From: Haloechinothrix alba
Lineage (GTDB): Bacteria; Actinomycetota; Actinomycetes; Mycobacteriales; Pseudonocardiaceae
Reading direction: 5' to 3'
DNA: 64,000 bases
NCBI RefSeq assembly: GCF_900188115.1
Contig: NZ_FZNW01000003.1
Coordinates: 62,001 to 126,000, forward strand
Shown: positions 31,255 to 42,591 of the stretch, piece after piece
Layout of the letters: each line of letters opens with the position of its first letter
How positions within the stretch are numbered: the first letter of the stretch is position 1
Translations under genes and position numbers: made by a program
The notes under the pieces: model-generated
Told to the model about the DNA's origin: nothing
What the model saw: the letters and a program-made list of their open reading frames with translations, nothing else
The model's database searches: none

Positions 31255-31905
31255 CTAGCCTTCGAGTACCACGGCCACGATGCCGGCGAGATGTGCGAGG
31301 CGGGCGACCTCGGCGGCGCGGAACATGGGGCCGCCGGGCCGGCCGACCAGGAGTGCGCGGTCCGGTTTGCCGAGGGGGGTGGCGGCCAACTCGGTACCCA
31401 GCTCCCGCCAGGTCGGGGGAACCCACTGCTCCTCGGCGTCGAGGATCGTGGCGCGTTCCAACGGCAACCACGGCAGGCCCTGGAGCGGGGTCTCGGGAGC
31501 CGCGGTGGACGCGGCCAGCCGCTCGACACCCCCGTTCTGCCACAGGACCAGCGCCCATCCGGAGCGAACGATCCGGGGGACCCCCTCGGCGAGGATCTCC
31601 AGACCGGTCCGGGGCGAGGCCGCGATCTCCTCGACCAGCTCCAGCTCCCGGTGGGTGTCGAGCACCCCCGCGTACGGTCGCACCGCGTCGACCTCGACGC
31701 CGTCGACGCTCTCCGCGGCCGTGATGAGTGCGTCGGGAAGGCTGCCGGCGGGCAGCTCCACGACCATGTCGTCGACGGCGATTCCCGATGAGCGTTCAAC
31801 CACGTCGACACTGAGGATGTCCGCGCCGACCATACCGAGCGCCGAGGCCACCGATCCCAGGCTTCCAGGGCTATCCGGGATCTGCACCCGGATCAGGAAG
31901 GACAA
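31255..31905 (-). CDS. ACT-domain protein (Rv3013-like)
   Basis: 216 residues. The N-terminus is an ACT-type small-molecule-binding fold (FLIRVQIPDSPGSLGSVASA, then ADILSVDVVERSSG), followed by a second alpha/beta region. No catalytic motif is visible, so a regulatory or ligand-binding role is likely. In mycobacteria the equivalent gene lies between ligA and gatC, as here. The minus-strand start faces the gat operon. Confidence 0.75.
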   Translation of the reverse strand: MSFLIRVQIPDSPGSLGSVASALGMVGADILSVDVVERSSGIAVDDMVVELPAGSLPDALITAAESVDGVEVDAVRPYAGVLDTHRELELVEEIAASPRTGLEILAEGVPRIVRSGWALVLWQNGGVERLAASTAAPETPLQGLPWLPLERATILDAEEQWVPPTWRELGTELAATPLGKPDRALLVGRPGGPMFRAAEVARLAHLAGIVAVVLEG

Positions 31906-32235
31906 CGCGAACCTCTTCTCCTCTGCTTACCCCAGCCTTGCCGTGGGGCGATGGGCTGGTAGGACATTGTCTCAGACGTACGCTCCCGTCGGGATCCGCC
32001 ATCTCCGGTAATGCGGTCGTGCGCTCGCCGGTGCGCGTCACGTAGAGTTATGCCCCGGCTCGCCTGCGGTTACCTCGCGGGGTGCGCGGTGCGCGCCGGG
32101 ACGTCCCGCTCGCGATGCGCGCGACGTATCCGGATGACCGGGCACTAGACTGCGAGGCGCTCCGGGTTGGCGAACGCACCGACCGGTGAGCACGACACCC
32201 GACCGACAGTACGTAGACCCCCGGGGGTTGCCCTC
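31906..32235. other. Divergent intergenic region before gatC
   Basis: A 330-bp gap between the minus-strand ACT-domain gene and gatC. I see no gene, RNA or clear inverted repeat. It must hold promoters in both directions; ATTGTCT near 31965 and TAGAGTTATG near 32043 are possible elements but not convincing. Confidence 0.35.
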
Positions 32236-32535
32236 GTGTCCCAGATTTCCCGTGACGAGCTCGCCCATCTGGCCAAGCTCGCCAGGCTCGGCGTGAGCGA
32301 GGCCGAGCTGGACACCTTCGTCGGCCAGCTCGACGTGATCCTCGACTCGGTGGCCAAGGTCGGCGAGGTGGCCGGCGACGATATCCCGCCGATGTCGCAC
32401 GCGGCGAACCTGACGAACGTCTTCCGATCCGACGAGATCCGTCCAGGCCTGAGCCAGCAGGAGGCCCTTTCCGGCGCGCCGGCATCGGAGGACGGGCGGT
32501 TCTGTGTGCCGCGGATCCTCGGGGAGGAACAGTGA
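32236..32535 (+). CDS. gatC: Asp/Glu-tRNA amidotransferase subunit C
   Basis: 99 residues, the usual GatC length. GTG start gives [18 protein letters not shown], the family N-terminus. GatC stabilises the GatA-GatB complex that converts Glu-tRNA(Gln) and Asp-tRNA(Asn) to the amidated forms. Its TGA overlaps the gatA start. Confidence 0.93.
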   Translation: MSQISRDELAHLAKLARLGVSEAELDTFVGQLDVILDSVAKVGEVAGDDIPPMSHAANLTNVFRSDEIRPGLSQQEALSGAPASEDGRFCVPRILGEEQ

Positions 32536-34037
32536 TGGACCCGACCACGCGTACGGCGGCCGAGCTGGCCGCCGGCATCCACTCCGGCGAGCTCAGCTCG
32601 GTTGAGGTCACCCGCTCCCACCTGGAACGCATCGCCAAGGTCGACTCGGAGATCAACGCGTTCCTGCACGTCGAGACCGAGGGCGCGCTGGCGACCGCGG
32701 AGAAGGTGGACGCCGATATCGCGGCAGGCCGCCGGCCGGCCTCCCCGCTGGCAGGCGTGCCCCTCGGGCTCAAGGACGTGCTCACCACCAAGGGCATCCC
32801 TACGACCTGCGGGTCGCGCACGTTGGAGGGGTGGATCCCCCCGTACGACGCGACGGTGACGCGCAAGCTTCGCGAGGCCGACGTGGTGGTGCTCGGCAAG
32901 ACCAACATGGACGAGTTCGCGATGGGGTCCTCCACGGAGAACTCGGCCTACGGCCCGACAAGGAACCCGTGGGACACCACGCGTGTGCCCGGTGGCTCCA
33001 GTGGCGGTTCTGCCGCCGCACTCGCGGCGTTCCAGGCTCCGGTGACGGTCGGAACCGACACGGGAGGCTCGGTCCGTCAGCCGGGTGCGTTGACCGGGAC
33101 GGTCGGGGTGAAGCCGACCTACGGTGGCGTCTCCCGGTACGGCCTCGTGGCGTTCTCCTCCTCCCTCGACCAGGCGGGACCGTGCGCGCGGACCGTGCTC
33201 GACGCCGCGCTGCTGCACGAGGTGATCGGCGGGCACGACCCGATGGACTCGACCTCGCTGAACGCTCCTGTCCCTCCCGTGGTCGAGGCCGCTCGCCGGG
33301 GCGCTTCCGGAGACCTCAGAGGTCTTCGCGTGGGTGTGGTCACCGAGCTCGGTGGGGAGGGCTACCAGCCGGGCGTGCTGCGGTCGTTCGCCGCTGCCGT
33401 CGACACGCTGCGCGAGCTGGGAGCCGAGGTCGCCGAGGTCTCGTGCCCGAACTTCGAGTACGCGCTGTCGGCGTACTACCTGATCGCGCCGAGCGAGTGC
33501 TCGTCCAATCTCGCCCGCTTCGACGCGATGCGCTACGGGCTGCGCGTCGCCGACGACGGCACCAACGGCGCCGACGATGTGATGTCGCTGAGCAGGGAGG
33601 CGGGCTTCGGCGCCGAGGTGAAGCGGCGCATCATCATCGGCACGTACGCGCTGTCCGCCGGTTACTACGACGCGTACTACGGTTCGGCCCAGAAGGTGCG
33701 TTCGCTCGTCACAAGGGACTTCGACGCCGCGTACGACCAGGTGGACGTGCTGGTGTCACCGACGGCGCCGACGACGGCGTTCCGGGTCGGGGAGCGAGTG
33801 GACGATCCGATGTCGATGTATCGCGCTGACCTGTGCACGATTCCTACGAACCTCGCCGGCACCGCCGCCATGAGCGTGCCGAGCGGACTGTCCGACGAGG
33901 ACGGACTTCCCGTCGGACTGCAGATAATGGCGCCAGCGCTCGCCGACGACCGGATGTACGAGGTGGGTGCGGCGTACGAGCGCGCACGCGACGCGGCTGC
34001 GGGCGGCGCGCTGGCCGACCGGATCCCGGAGCTGTGA
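32535..34037 (+). CDS. gatA: Glu-tRNA(Gln) amidotransferase subunit A
   Basis: 500 residues, amidase-signature enzyme that releases ammonia from glutamine. The Lys-Ser-Ser triad regions are [11 protein letters not shown] near residue 80, [14 protein letters not shown] near 155 and [11 protein letters not shown] near 178. The ATG overlaps the gatC stop (TGATG); a GTG three bases earlier is also possible. GatB follows directly. Confidence 0.96.
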   Translation: MDPTTRTAAELAAGIHSGELSSVEVTRSHLERIAKVDSEINAFLHVETEGALATAEKVDADIAAGRRPASPLAGVPLGLKDVLTTKGIPTTCGSRTLEGWIPPYDATVTRKLREADVVVLGKTNMDEFAMGSSTENSAYGPTRNPWDTTRVPGGSSGGSAAALAAFQAPVTVGTDTGGSVRQPGALTGTVGVKPTYGGVSRYGLVAFSSSLDQAGPCARTVLDAALLHEVIGGHDPMDSTSLNAPVPPVVEAARRGASGDLRGLRVGVVTELGGEGYQPGVLRSFAAAVDTLRELGAEVAEVSCPNFEYALSAYYLIAPSECSSNLARFDAMRYGLRVADDGTNGADDVMSLSREAGFGAEVKRRIIIGTYALSAGYYDAYYGSAQKVRSLVTRDFDAAYDQVDVLVSPTAPTTAFRVGERVDDPMSMYRADLCTIPTNLAGTAAMSVPSGLSDEDGLPVGLQIMAPALADDRMYEVGAAYERARDAAAGGALADRIPEL

Positions 34038-34044
34038 GGCAGTC

Positions 34045-35553
34045 GTGACGACGAAGACGGAGACGATGGACTACGACGAGGTTCTCGAGCGATTCGACCC
34101 GGTGCTTGGCCTCGAGGTACATGTCGAGCTGTCCACGCGGACGAAGATGTTCTGCGGCTGCCCGAACGCCTTCGGCGGGGAGCCCAACACACACGTGTGC
34201 CCCACCTGTCTCGGGCTGCCGGGTGCGCTGCCTGTGGTCAACGGCAGTGCGGTGGAGTCGGCGATCCGGATCGGTCTGGGACTCAACTGCGAGATCGCCG
34301 GGTGGTGCCGGTTCGCGCGGAAGAACTACTTCTACCCGGACATGCCCAAGAACTTCCAGACGTCGCAGTACGACGAGCCGATCGCCTTCGACGGGTACCT
34401 CGATGTCGAGCTCGGCGACGGAGAGACCGTCCGGGTCGGTATCGAGCGTGCGCACATGGAGGAGGACACCGGCAAGTCGCTGCACGTCGGTGGTGCGACC
34501 GGCCGCATTCACGGTGCCGACTACTCGCTGCTGGACTACAACCGGGCGGGTGTGCCGCTGATCGAGATCGTGACGAAGCCGATCACCGGTGCCGGCAGGC
34601 GTGCCCCTGAGGTGGCGCGCGCCTACGTGACGGCGCTGCGGGACTTGCTGCGCGCGATGGGCGTCTCGGATGTCCGGATGGACCAGGGGTCGTTGCGCTG
34701 CGATGCGAACGTCTCGCTGTCGCCGAAGGGAGACGAGGCTTTCGGTACCCGCTCCGAGACCAAGAACGTGAACTCGTTGCGCAGCGTGGAGCGTGCGGTG
34801 CGCTACGAGATGACCCGGCAGGCGACCCTGCTGTCCCGTGGTGAGCGGGTGGTTCAGGAGACCAGGCACTTCCAGGAGGCCGACGGCACGACATCGGCGG
34901 GCCGGCCCAAGGAGACGTCCGAGGACTACCGTTACTTCCCCGAGCCCGACCTGGTGCCGATCGCGCCGAGCAGCGCCTGGGTCGAGGAGCTGCGGAGCAC
35001 GCTTCCCGAGCTTCCCTGGGAGCGGAGACGGCGCATCCAGCAGGAATGGCAGCTGACCGACGAGGAGTTGCGGGACCTGGTCAACACCGGCGCGGCAGAC
35101 GTGGTCGCTGCCACCGTGGACGCGGGGGCGCCGGTCGACGACGCGCGCAGCTGGTGGGTGCAGTTCCTGACCGAGCAGGCCAACTCGCGTGGCGTCGACC
35201 TCGCCGACCTTCCCGTCACCCCTGCCCAGGTGGCTCGCGTGATCGCTCTGATCAGCGAGGGCACCTTGACCAACAAGCTGGGGCGGGAGGTCGTTCTCGG
35301 CGTGCTCGCGGGCGAAGGTGACCCGGACGAGGTGATCGCCTCCCGCGGGCTCGAGGTGGTCTCCGACGACTCGGCGCTGACCGCGGCGATCGATGAGGCG
35401 CTTGCCGCACAACCGGATGTCGTGGAGAAGATCCGGGGCGGCAAGGTCCAGGCCGCGGGCGCGATCGTCGGCGCGGTCATGAAGGCGACCCAGGGCCAGG
35501 CCGATGCCAAGCGGGTACGCGAGCTGATCCTGCAACGCTGCGGCGCCGAGTAA
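34045..35553 (+). CDS. gatB: Asp/Glu-tRNA amidotransferase subunit B
   Basis: 502 residues. The kinase-like subunit that activates the tRNA-bound acid and binds tRNA. Features: [50 protein letters not shown], and a C-terminal YqeY-like tail ([20 protein letters not shown]). GTG start 7 bp after gatA. With gltX at 48445 it implies indirect Gln-tRNA synthesis, normal in actinobacteria. Confidence 0.96.
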   Translation: MTTKTETMDYDEVLERFDPVLGLEVHVELSTRTKMFCGCPNAFGGEPNTHVCPTCLGLPGALPVVNGSAVESAIRIGLGLNCEIAGWCRFARKNYFYPDMPKNFQTSQYDEPIAFDGYLDVELGDGETVRVGIERAHMEEDTGKSLHVGGATGRIHGADYSLLDYNRAGVPLIEIVTKPITGAGRRAPEVARAYVTALRDLLRAMGVSDVRMDQGSLRCDANVSLSPKGDEAFGTRSETKNVNSLRSVERAVRYEMTRQATLLSRGERVVQETRHFQEADGTTSAGRPKETSEDYRYFPEPDLVPIAPSSAWVEELRSTLPELPWERRRRIQQEWQLTDEELRDLVNTGAADVVAATVDAGAPVDDARSWWVQFLTEQANSRGVDLADLPVTPAQVARVIALISEGTLTNKLGREVVLGVLAGEGDPDEVIASRGLEVVSDDSALTAAIDEALAAQPDVVEKIRGGKVQAAGAIVGAVMKATQGQADAKRVRELILQRCGAE

Positions 35554-35588
35554 CGCCCCAGGGGCCCACCACTCGGGGGTCGGCGCGG

Positions 35589-36827
35589 TCAGTCGGCGCC
35601 GCCGGAGCCTGCCTCCGGGCGCAGCAGCAGGACGACCCGGTCGTCGCTGGACACGGGGTCGCCGCCTGCCTTGTTCACGGTCCCGGCCACGGCGACTTCC
35701 TTGCTGATCACGTCCACGTCGGCGATCCGGCCGTAGCCGTTCCCGTCCTGCCGAGTGTCACTGACCTGCGGCTCCGCGGTGATGACGCCGTCCTCGTCGA
35801 TCGGCATGGACTGGATGCTGCCCGTATTCGATGTGGTCACCATGAGCAGGTCCGACCAGTCGGCGCACCCGGCCACGCCCGGCCGGTCCTCCCATGTCCA
35901 CGCGGGCGCGGACAGGTCCTCGCCGGGTTCGATCCGGTACAGCCTGTCGACACTGCCCCCCTGGTCGGTGACCCAGGAGCGGGTCCCGTCCTGCGAGGCG
36001 CACAGCCCGCCCGGAGAGTGCAGCCCGCCCGCGATGACCGGCGAGTCCGGTTCCGGGTTGCCCTCGGCCGCGTCCCCCGAGCGGTCGATACGGAGTACCT
36101 TGCCGGCCAGCGAGTCGGGATCCTCGGCCGCGTCGGGATCCCCTCCGTCGCCGGTGGCGACGAGCAGCGTCCCGTCTCCGCCGTGGCCGAGCGCGCCCGC
36201 GTTGCCGGAATCGCCCTTGGGAATGCCCGTCAGCACCGGTGTCGCGTCGCCGTCCTCGGCGAACCGCACGACGCGGTTGTCCTCCTCCGTGCTGATGTAT
36301 GCGTAGACGAGCCGGTCCTCGTGGTAGGTGGGCGACAGCGCCAGCCCGGTCAGCCCGCCGTCGCCGGTGGCATCGACCTCGAGGGAGGCGAACTCGCGCG
36401 GGTCGGCGCCCTCGACGGCAGCGTGCACGGTGCCCGACTCCCGCTCGCCCGCGAGCGCGCCGATCTCCGTGCCGTGCGGCGGCAGCGCGGCGACCGCACC
36501 GACAGGGCCGAGGCAGGTCGCGATGACGGCGGGGTCGTGGTCGGTGCACCCGTCGGGTGGCGGAATGGGCTCCCGCGTCCGTTCCGGAGCGTCCGGTTCC
36601 CGCTCACCCCCCACTTCCGGGAGGTCCGGTTGCGGCCCGCGCTCCGGTGTGAGCTCGGCCGTCGGTTGCCAGTCGCCACTCGCGCTCGTCGAGTCGTCGA
36701 ACGTGGCGCAGGACGCCAGCACCAGCGAGCCCGACGCGGTGAGCGCGATCAGCAGCGTTCGCGTGCTTGGACGGCCGGTGAGGGTGCGCACAAGGGCAGA
36801 GGATAGGCGCATCGGCGTGAACGTCAC
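35589..36827 (-). CDS. LppZ-like lipoprotein with glucose/sorbosone dehydrogenase-type beta-propeller
   Basis: 412 residues. The signal peptide ends in a lipobox LVLASC with the lipidated Cys near residue 40, so the protein is anchored on the outer face of the membrane. A Pro/Glu/Asp-rich spacer leads to a beta-propeller with GGLTGLALSPTYHEDRLVYAY, GHGGDGTLLVATGDGG and GGLHSPGGL, as in PQQ-linked sugar dehydrogenases; several propeller residues seem present, but cofactor use is unproven. It matches the position and type of mycobacterial lppZ (Rv3006). Converges with gatB. Confidence 0.85.
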   Translation of the reverse strand: MTFTPMRLSSALVRTLTGRPSTRTLLIALTASGSLVLASCATFDDSTSASGDWQPTAELTPERGPQPDLPEVGGEREPDAPERTREPIPPPDGCTDHDPAVIATCLGPVGAVAALPPHGTEIGALAGERESGTVHAAVEGADPREFASLEVDATGDGGLTGLALSPTYHEDRLVYAYISTEEDNRVVRFAEDGDATPVLTGIPKGDSGNAGALGHGGDGTLLVATGDGGDPDAAEDPDSLAGKVLRIDRSGDAAEGNPEPDSPVIAGGLHSPGGLCASQDGTRSWVTDQGGSVDRLYRIEPGEDLSAPAWTWEDRPGVAGCADWSDLLMVTTSNTGSIQSMPIDEDGVITAEPQVSDTRQDGNGYGRIADVDVISKEVAVAGTVNKAGGDPVSSDDRVVLLLRPEAGSGGAD

Positions 36828-36868
36828 GTAATACGGCTCCGGTCGTGACCGGCGCAGACGGGCACGGC

Positions 36869-37144
36869 TCAGTGCGAGGGTGAGTGGTGGTCGTCACCGA
36901 CCCTGCGCCTGCGCATGATCCGGCGCCGCTCACGGGCCGTCATGCCGCCGAAGACCCCGTGATCCAGCCTGTTGTCCAGTGCGAAGTCCAGGCACTCGGA
37001 CCGAACCGGGCAGCTCGCGCAGATGGCTTTCGCCTGAGCCACCTGTGCGGAGTCCGGCACGTCCTCGGTGATCGGGAAGAACACCTCGGGGTCGGAGTCC
37101 CTGCAGGCGGCACGCTGCCGCCAGTCGTATACTGCTCGTTCCAT
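36869..37144 (-). CDS. WhiB-family Fe-S transcription factor
   Basis: 91 residues with the four cluster Cys (AACRD near residue 14, then CASCPVRSEC), VFFPITED and the basic C-terminal RRRIMRRRRVG. The usual GVWGG turn reads GVFGG. WhiB proteins carry a [4Fe-4S] cluster and bind sigma factor A to control transcription. Which WhiB class this is cannot be settled; the N-terminal DWRQRAACRDSDPEVFFP resembles the WhiB1/WhiB2 type. The ATG has AAGGAGGCGG upstream. Confidence 0.9.
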   Translation of the reverse strand: MERAVYDWRQRAACRDSDPEVFFPITEDVPDSAQVAQAKAICASCPVRSECLDFALDNRLDHGVFGGMTARERRRIMRRRRVGDDHHSPSH

Positions 37145-37425
37145 GTCGTGCCGCCTCCTTCCGTCAGGCACGTGCGTAGCTCGGGTGCTGTCCACCCGGT
37201 GATGACGGTGAGCCGACGGGTCGCTCGCGGTCCGGCAACCACGCTGGACCGGGACGCGTCGCACTCGGGTCCGATTCGGTGACTGCGTGCGTTCACGGCA
37301 TGTCACCGCAGGCACCGGTCCCGCACAACACATGAGCCCCGGCCGGTATTCCATACGAGCGCGAGCTCGTGCGATCGCCCGATTCCGGGCCGGCGGGCCG
37401 GGCGGCCTCCGGTTGCGGGAGTGGC

Positions 37426-37914
37426 TCAGTGCTCCCCGGTCTCGCGCCGTTCCGTCGGGTCGTCGATACGGCCACCGCTGACGCTGGACAGCACGGGAAG
37501 GTGCCGGGTGCGAACCGCGGGCAGTGCTACCTCGGTGCCGTCCCCGAGCACGGCACGGACCTTGGACTTGCCGGTCAGGGTCAGGCCGCTGAGGTCGTCC
37601 CAGGCCAGCGAGCGGGTCCGGAACACGGTCCGTACCACCAGTCCCGAGGTGTCCACGACGGTCTCGGTGCGCAGCAGCCACACGATGAACCCGACCGGCA
37701 CCGCGTAGAGCACCGACAGCACGGGAAGCGCGAGGGCCATCGGGGTGACGCAGAGGATGACCAGCAGCGGCACCAGGACGGCGGTCTTGGGCACACGGAT
37801 GAGGGCGCGTGGCTGCCGCTGGGCCGCCGTCCCCGGAGCGGCTGACGATGCCGCTGACGACGCCGCTGGGACCGCCGCTGGGGACGTCTCGTCGTTGTCG
37901 GTCACGGTGGTCAT
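37426..37914 (-). CDS. PH-domain membrane protein (Cfp6-like)
   Basis: 162 residues. A low-complexity Ala/Ser-rich start is followed by two close hydrophobic segments (VLVPLLVILCVTPMALALP and VLYAVPVGFIVWLL, about 52-90) and a bacterial PH domain (VVDTSGLVVRTVFRTRSLAW, LTGKSKVRAVLGDGTEVALP). Position before ilvB matches cfp6 (Rv3004). Function unknown. Start chosen at ATG 37912-37914; the frame is open further upstream, but that part overlaps the ilvB promoter region. Confidence 0.75.
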   Translation of the reverse strand: MTTVTDNDETSPAAVPAASSAASSAAPGTAAQRQPRALIRVPKTAVLVPLLVILCVTPMALALPVLSVLYAVPVGFIVWLLRTETVVDTSGLVVRTVFRTRSLAWDDLSGLTLTGKSKVRAVLGDGTEVALPAVRTRHLPVLSSVSGGRIDDPTERRETGEH

Positions 37915-38034
37915 GGTCTCGCGTGCGACCGTGGGTGTCATGTCCGGGGTGGCCACTCGCCCGGTTGCCGGTGCCGGGGCACGCTGGTGCGCGCGCCCGT
38001 CATGCCCAGTATCTGGGAAGTCGGTCCCGCCAAG

Positions 38035-38064
38035 TTGACACCCTGACCGGTCTGCGACTAACGT
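38035..38064 (+). promoter_or_regulatory. Promoter of the ilvB leader
   Basis: TTGACA at 38035-38040 and TAACGT at 38059-38064 are spaced 18 bp, a good vegetative promoter. Transcription would begin about 38071-38072, on or next to the leader-peptide ATG, giving a leaderless message. Confidence 0.65.
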
Positions 38065-38071
38065 GCGTGCC

Positions 38072-38125
38072 ATGCAGCAGCTAGTTGAGCTCGTAGTAAT
38101 TTCCTTGCGCGTCAGCATGGCGTGA
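38072..38125 (+). CDS. ilvB leader peptide (attenuator)
   Basis: A 17-residue frame, MQQLVELVVISLRVSMA, with eight branched-chain residues (three Leu, four Val, one Ile) and rare codons such as CTA. The final codons overlap TTGCGCGTCAGCA (38105-38117), which pairs perfectly over 13 bp with 38147-38159. Stalling at Leu/Val/Ile codons when charged tRNA is scarce would alter this folding and the downstream terminator. Classic attenuation for branched-chain amino acid operons. Confidence 0.8.
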   Translation: MQQLVELVVISLRVSMA

Positions 38126-38157
38126 GGGCGACTACAAGCCATCCACTGCTGACGCGC

Positions 38158-38194
38158 AACCCTCGTTCGACCGTTCGGTCGGCGGGGGTTTTTT
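38158..38194 (+). terminator. ilvB attenuator terminator
   Basis: AACCCTCG and CGGGGGTT flank an inner hairpin (CGACCG-TT-CGGTCG), followed directly by a run of six T (38189-38194). An intrinsic terminator in the leader, overlapping the downstream arm of the 13-bp leader stem by two bases, as expected of alternative RNA folds. Confidence 0.8.
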
Positions 38195-38369
38195 CGTGCG
38201 GTGAGCGAGTGTACTCCAGGGGTGGTGCCATGATGCGGGCAATGAACCGGGAGCACGCGCGGCACCGAACCGTGACGGCACCGACAATGGGTTACACCGG
38301 CGTACACCCCGACTCGCGAATGAGCGCACTATGACCGTTCCCGACCCAGCGACCGACGAGGCAGAACCG

Positions 38370-40223
38370 ATGACAAGCGCCACATCGAGAGCGAGCTCGC
38401 AGCCACGGCCGACGCATCCGGCGCCGCACGGCAAGCTCGATTCGCGTCCGAAGCCGGCACCTCCCGCGGGGACCCCCGTCCGGGTGACAGGTGCGCAGGC
38501 GCTCGTACGGTCCCTCGAGTCTCTCGGTGCCGAGGTCGTCTTCGGCATTCCCGGCGGGACGATCCTGCCCGCCTACGACCCGTTGCTGGACTCCACCAAG
38601 GTCCGGCACGTGCTCGTCCGGCACGAGCAGGGCGCTGGTCACGCCGCGACCGGCTACGCGCAGGCCACCGGCAAGGTGGGCGTGTGCATGGCGACGTCCG
38701 GACCCGGTGCGACCAACCTGGTCACACCCATCGCCGACGCGCATATGGACTCCGTGCCGATGGTGGCCATCACCGGCCAGCAGACGCGCGCACTGATCGG
38801 GTCGGACGCGTTCCAGGAAGCCGACATCTGCGGTATCACGATGCCGATCACCAAGCACAACTTCCTGGTCACCGAGCCTGCCGACATCCCGCAGGCGATC
38901 GCGGAGGCGTTCCATCTCGCGCGCACGGGCAGGCCGGGACCGGTGCTGGTCGACATCCCGAAGGACGTGCTGCAGGAGACGACGTCCTACGCGTGGCCCC
39001 CCGAGATGCACCTGCCGGGTTACCGGCCCACATTGCGCCCGCACGGCAAGCAGGTCCGCGAGGCCGCCAAGCTGATGACGACCTCCCGTCGCCCCGTCCT
39101 CTACGTCGGCGGTGGCGTCATCAAGTCCGAGGCTTCCGCCGAGCTCGCCGAGCTGGCCGAGCTGACCGGCATCCCTGTGGTCACCACGTTGATGGCGCGC
39201 GGGGCCTTCCCCGACTCGCATCCCCAGCACCTCGGTATGCCGGGGATGCACGGCACCGTCGCGGCCGTGGCCGCCATGCAGCGTTCCGATCTGCTGATCT
39301 CGCTCGGCGCGCGGTTCGACGACCGGGTCACCGGGCAGCTGTCCACCTTCGCGCAGGACGCCACCGTTGTGCACGCCGACATCGACCCGGCGGAGATCTC
39401 CAAGAACCGTAAGGCCGACGTGCCGATCGTCGGCGACTGCCGCGAGATCATCTCGGAGCTGATCAGCGAGGTGCGGGCCGAGATCGACGAGTCCGGCCGC
39501 CCCGACTTCGACGCCTGGTGGACCCAGGTGGGCTCGTGGCGGGACACGTACCCACCCGGCTACGAATGGCCGTCGGACGGGACGCTGTCCCCGCAGTACG
39601 TGATCGAGCGGCTGGGTAAGCTGGCCGGGCCGGACGCGATCTACACCGCGGGAGTCGGCCAGCACCAGATGTGGGCCGCGCAGTTCATCGGTTACGAGCG
39701 CCCGAACACGTGGATCAACTCCGGTGGGCTCGGCACGATGGGCTTCGCCGTCCCGGCGGCGATGGGGGCGCAGTTCGCGTTCCCCGACCGGCCGGTCTGG
39801 GCCATCGACGGTGACGGGTGTTTCCAGATGACCTGTCAGGAGCTGGCGACCTGTGCCATCGAGGGAGCGCCCATCAAGGTTGCGCTGATCAACAACGGCA
39901 ACCTCGGCATGGTGCGTCAGTGGCAGAACCTCTTTTATGCCGAGCGCTACTCCAACACCGATCTCGGTACGCACATGCACCGGATCCCGGACTTCACGCT
40001 GCTGGCGGAGTCGATGGGGTGCGCGGGCCTGCGGTGCGACACGCAGGAAGGAGTCGACACGGTCATCCAGCGTGCGATGGAGATCAACGACCGCCCCGTC
40101 GTCATCGATTTCCTCGTCGGCAAGGATGCCCAGGTGTGGCCGATGGTCGCCGCGGGAACCGGTAACGACGAGATCATGGCCGCGCGTGGCATCCGCCCGC
40201 TGTTCGACGACGACGAGGTCTGA
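38370..40223 (+). CDS. ilvB: Acetolactate synthase large subunit
   Basis: 617 residues, ThDP- and FAD-dependent enzyme forming acetolactate or acetohydroxybutyrate, first common step for Val, Leu and Ile. Motifs: [14 protein letters not shown], the ThDP Glu in [28 protein letters not shown], and the ThDP/Mg2+ motif [14 protein letters not shown]. The start at 38370 has GAGG 9 bases upstream; ATG 38331 would add 13 residues but lacks a ribosome site. Controlled by the leader attenuator upstream; IlvN and IlvC follow. Confidence 0.95.
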   Translation: MTSATSRASSQPRPTHPAPHGKLDSRPKPAPPAGTPVRVTGAQALVRSLESLGAEVVFGIPGGTILPAYDPLLDSTKVRHVLVRHEQGAGHAATGYAQATGKVGVCMATSGPGATNLVTPIADAHMDSVPMVAITGQQTRALIGSDAFQEADICGITMPITKHNFLVTEPADIPQAIAEAFHLARTGRPGPVLVDIPKDVLQETTSYAWPPEMHLPGYRPTLRPHGKQVREAAKLMTTSRRPVLYVGGGVIKSEASAELAELAELTGIPVVTTLMARGAFPDSHPQHLGMPGMHGTVAAVAAMQRSDLLISLGARFDDRVTGQLSTFAQDATVVHADIDPAEISKNRKADVPIVGDCREIISELISEVRAEIDESGRPDFDAWWTQVGSWRDTYPPGYEWPSDGTLSPQYVIERLGKLAGPDAIYTAGVGQHQMWAAQFIGYERPNTWINSGGLGTMGFAVPAAMGAQFAFPDRPVWAIDGDGCFQMTCQELATCAIEGAPIKVALINNGNLGMVRQWQNLFYAERYSNTDLGTHMHRIPDFTLLAESMGCAGLRCDTQEGVDTVIQRAMEINDRPVVIDFLVGKDAQVWPMVAAGTGNDEIMAARGIRPLFDDDEV

Positions 40224-40237
40224 CGGGAGCCGAGTAC

Positions 40238-40744
40238 ATGAGTACACACACTCTCAGCGTGCTGGTGGAGAACAAGCCGGGTGTGCTCGCGCGCGTGGCC
40301 GGCCTGTTCTCCCGGCGTGGGTTCAACATCGACTCGCTGGCGGTCGGGCCGACCGAGAACCCGGAGATCTCCAGGATGACGATCGTCGTCGCCGTGGAGG
40401 AGCTCCCGCTGGAGCAGGTGACCAAGCAGCTCAACAAGCTGGTGAACGTCATCAAGATCGTCGAGCTCGAGGAGCCGAGCTCGGTGCAGCGGGAGCTGCT
40501 GCTGGCCAAGATCCGCGCCGACGCGACGGTGCGCAGCCAGGTCCTGGAGATCGTGGACCTGTTCCGCGCGAAGGTGGTCGACGTGTCCCCTGAAGCGGTC
40601 ACCATCGAGGCGACGGGGCCGGTGGACAAGATCAATGCGCTGCTGCGCATGCTGGAGCCGTACGGTATCCGCGAGCTGGTGCAGTCCGGGATGGTCGCGG
40701 TCGGCAGGGGACCGCGTTCGATCACCGGTACGTCCACCCGCTGA
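40238..40744 (+). CDS. ilvN: Acetolactate synthase small (regulatory) subunit
   Basis: 168 residues. The N-terminal ACT domain (HTLSVLVENKPGVLARVAGL, then RRGFNIDSLAVG) binds valine for feedback control of IlvB, and the C-terminal half (LLLAKIRADATVRSQVLEI) activates the catalytic subunit. Starts 14 bp after ilvB. Confidence 0.96.
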   Translation: MSTHTLSVLVENKPGVLARVAGLFSRRGFNIDSLAVGPTENPEISRMTIVVAVEELPLEQVTKQLNKLVNVIKIVELEEPSSVQRELLLAKIRADATVRSQVLEIVDLFRAKVVDVSPEAVTIEATGPVDKINALLRMLEPYGIRELVQSGMVAVGRGPRSITGTSTR

Positions 40745-41887
<1,143 letters not shown>

Positions 41888-41998
41888 ACAGGCGCCAGGC
41901 ATGCCGGTGCGTGGTGCGCGCTCAGCAGGGCGTACGCGCGAAGGCGCACGTCACGGTACGCGCGCACCGCGCACCGGAGGGCTCGCTAGGGTGGTGCC

Positions 41999-42301
41999 AT
42001 GAGTCAGGAGCAGCAAGCCGCCGGTGACGGCATCGAGGAGCCGTTCGACGACAAGGCACACATCCGCGACGAGATCGACCTCAGCAACGCCGAGTGGCAG
42101 CGTCCACTCCCGGAGGGTGTCGACCCGGACGAGCTGGAAGACGCGGTCGAGATCGCGTTCGTGCCGCACACCGATGGGGTCACCTACGTGGCGATGCGAC
42201 AGGCCTCCGAGCCGGACGGCACGATCCTGGTGTTCACTCCCAGTGAGTGGGAAGCCTTCGTGCTCGGGGCCAAGGACGGGGAGTTCGACGAGCCCTGGTA
42301 G
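41999..42301 (+). CDS. DUF397-like small protein
   Basis: 100 acidic residues. The C-terminal half (TYVAMRQASEPDGTILVFTP, then SEWEAFVLGAKDGEFDEPW) resembles DUF397 proteins, which normally lie beside an XRE regulator. No such regulator is next to this gene, which sits alone between ilvC and serA. Function unknown. Confidence 0.7.
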   Translation: MSQEQQAAGDGIEEPFDDKAHIRDEIDLSNAEWQRPLPEGVDPDELEDAVEIAFVPHTDGVTYVAMRQASEPDGTILVFTPSEWEAFVLGAKDGEFDEPW

Positions 42302-42591
42302 CAGGCGCAGCGCCTGACGCTCTGAGCGGCTCGTCATCGCTGGTCAGCGTGTTGCCAGTAGGGTGATCGGGGGCATATCCCGTGGTGTGTTCACCCACAT
42401 CGCGGTGTCGGCCCTCGATGGATCGGTGGCTCGCCGATAGACTCTTGCCGGTTGGCGTTCCGTCGACGTAACCCAACACCGCGCGGTAGGCATGGTGGGC
42501 GCGCCTGCGCCGCAGTCATCCACTGCACGGGCTGTCGCCCGCTGACACCGCCCGCGCGATCTCCTTAGTCCCAACAGACCGGAGGCACTTT

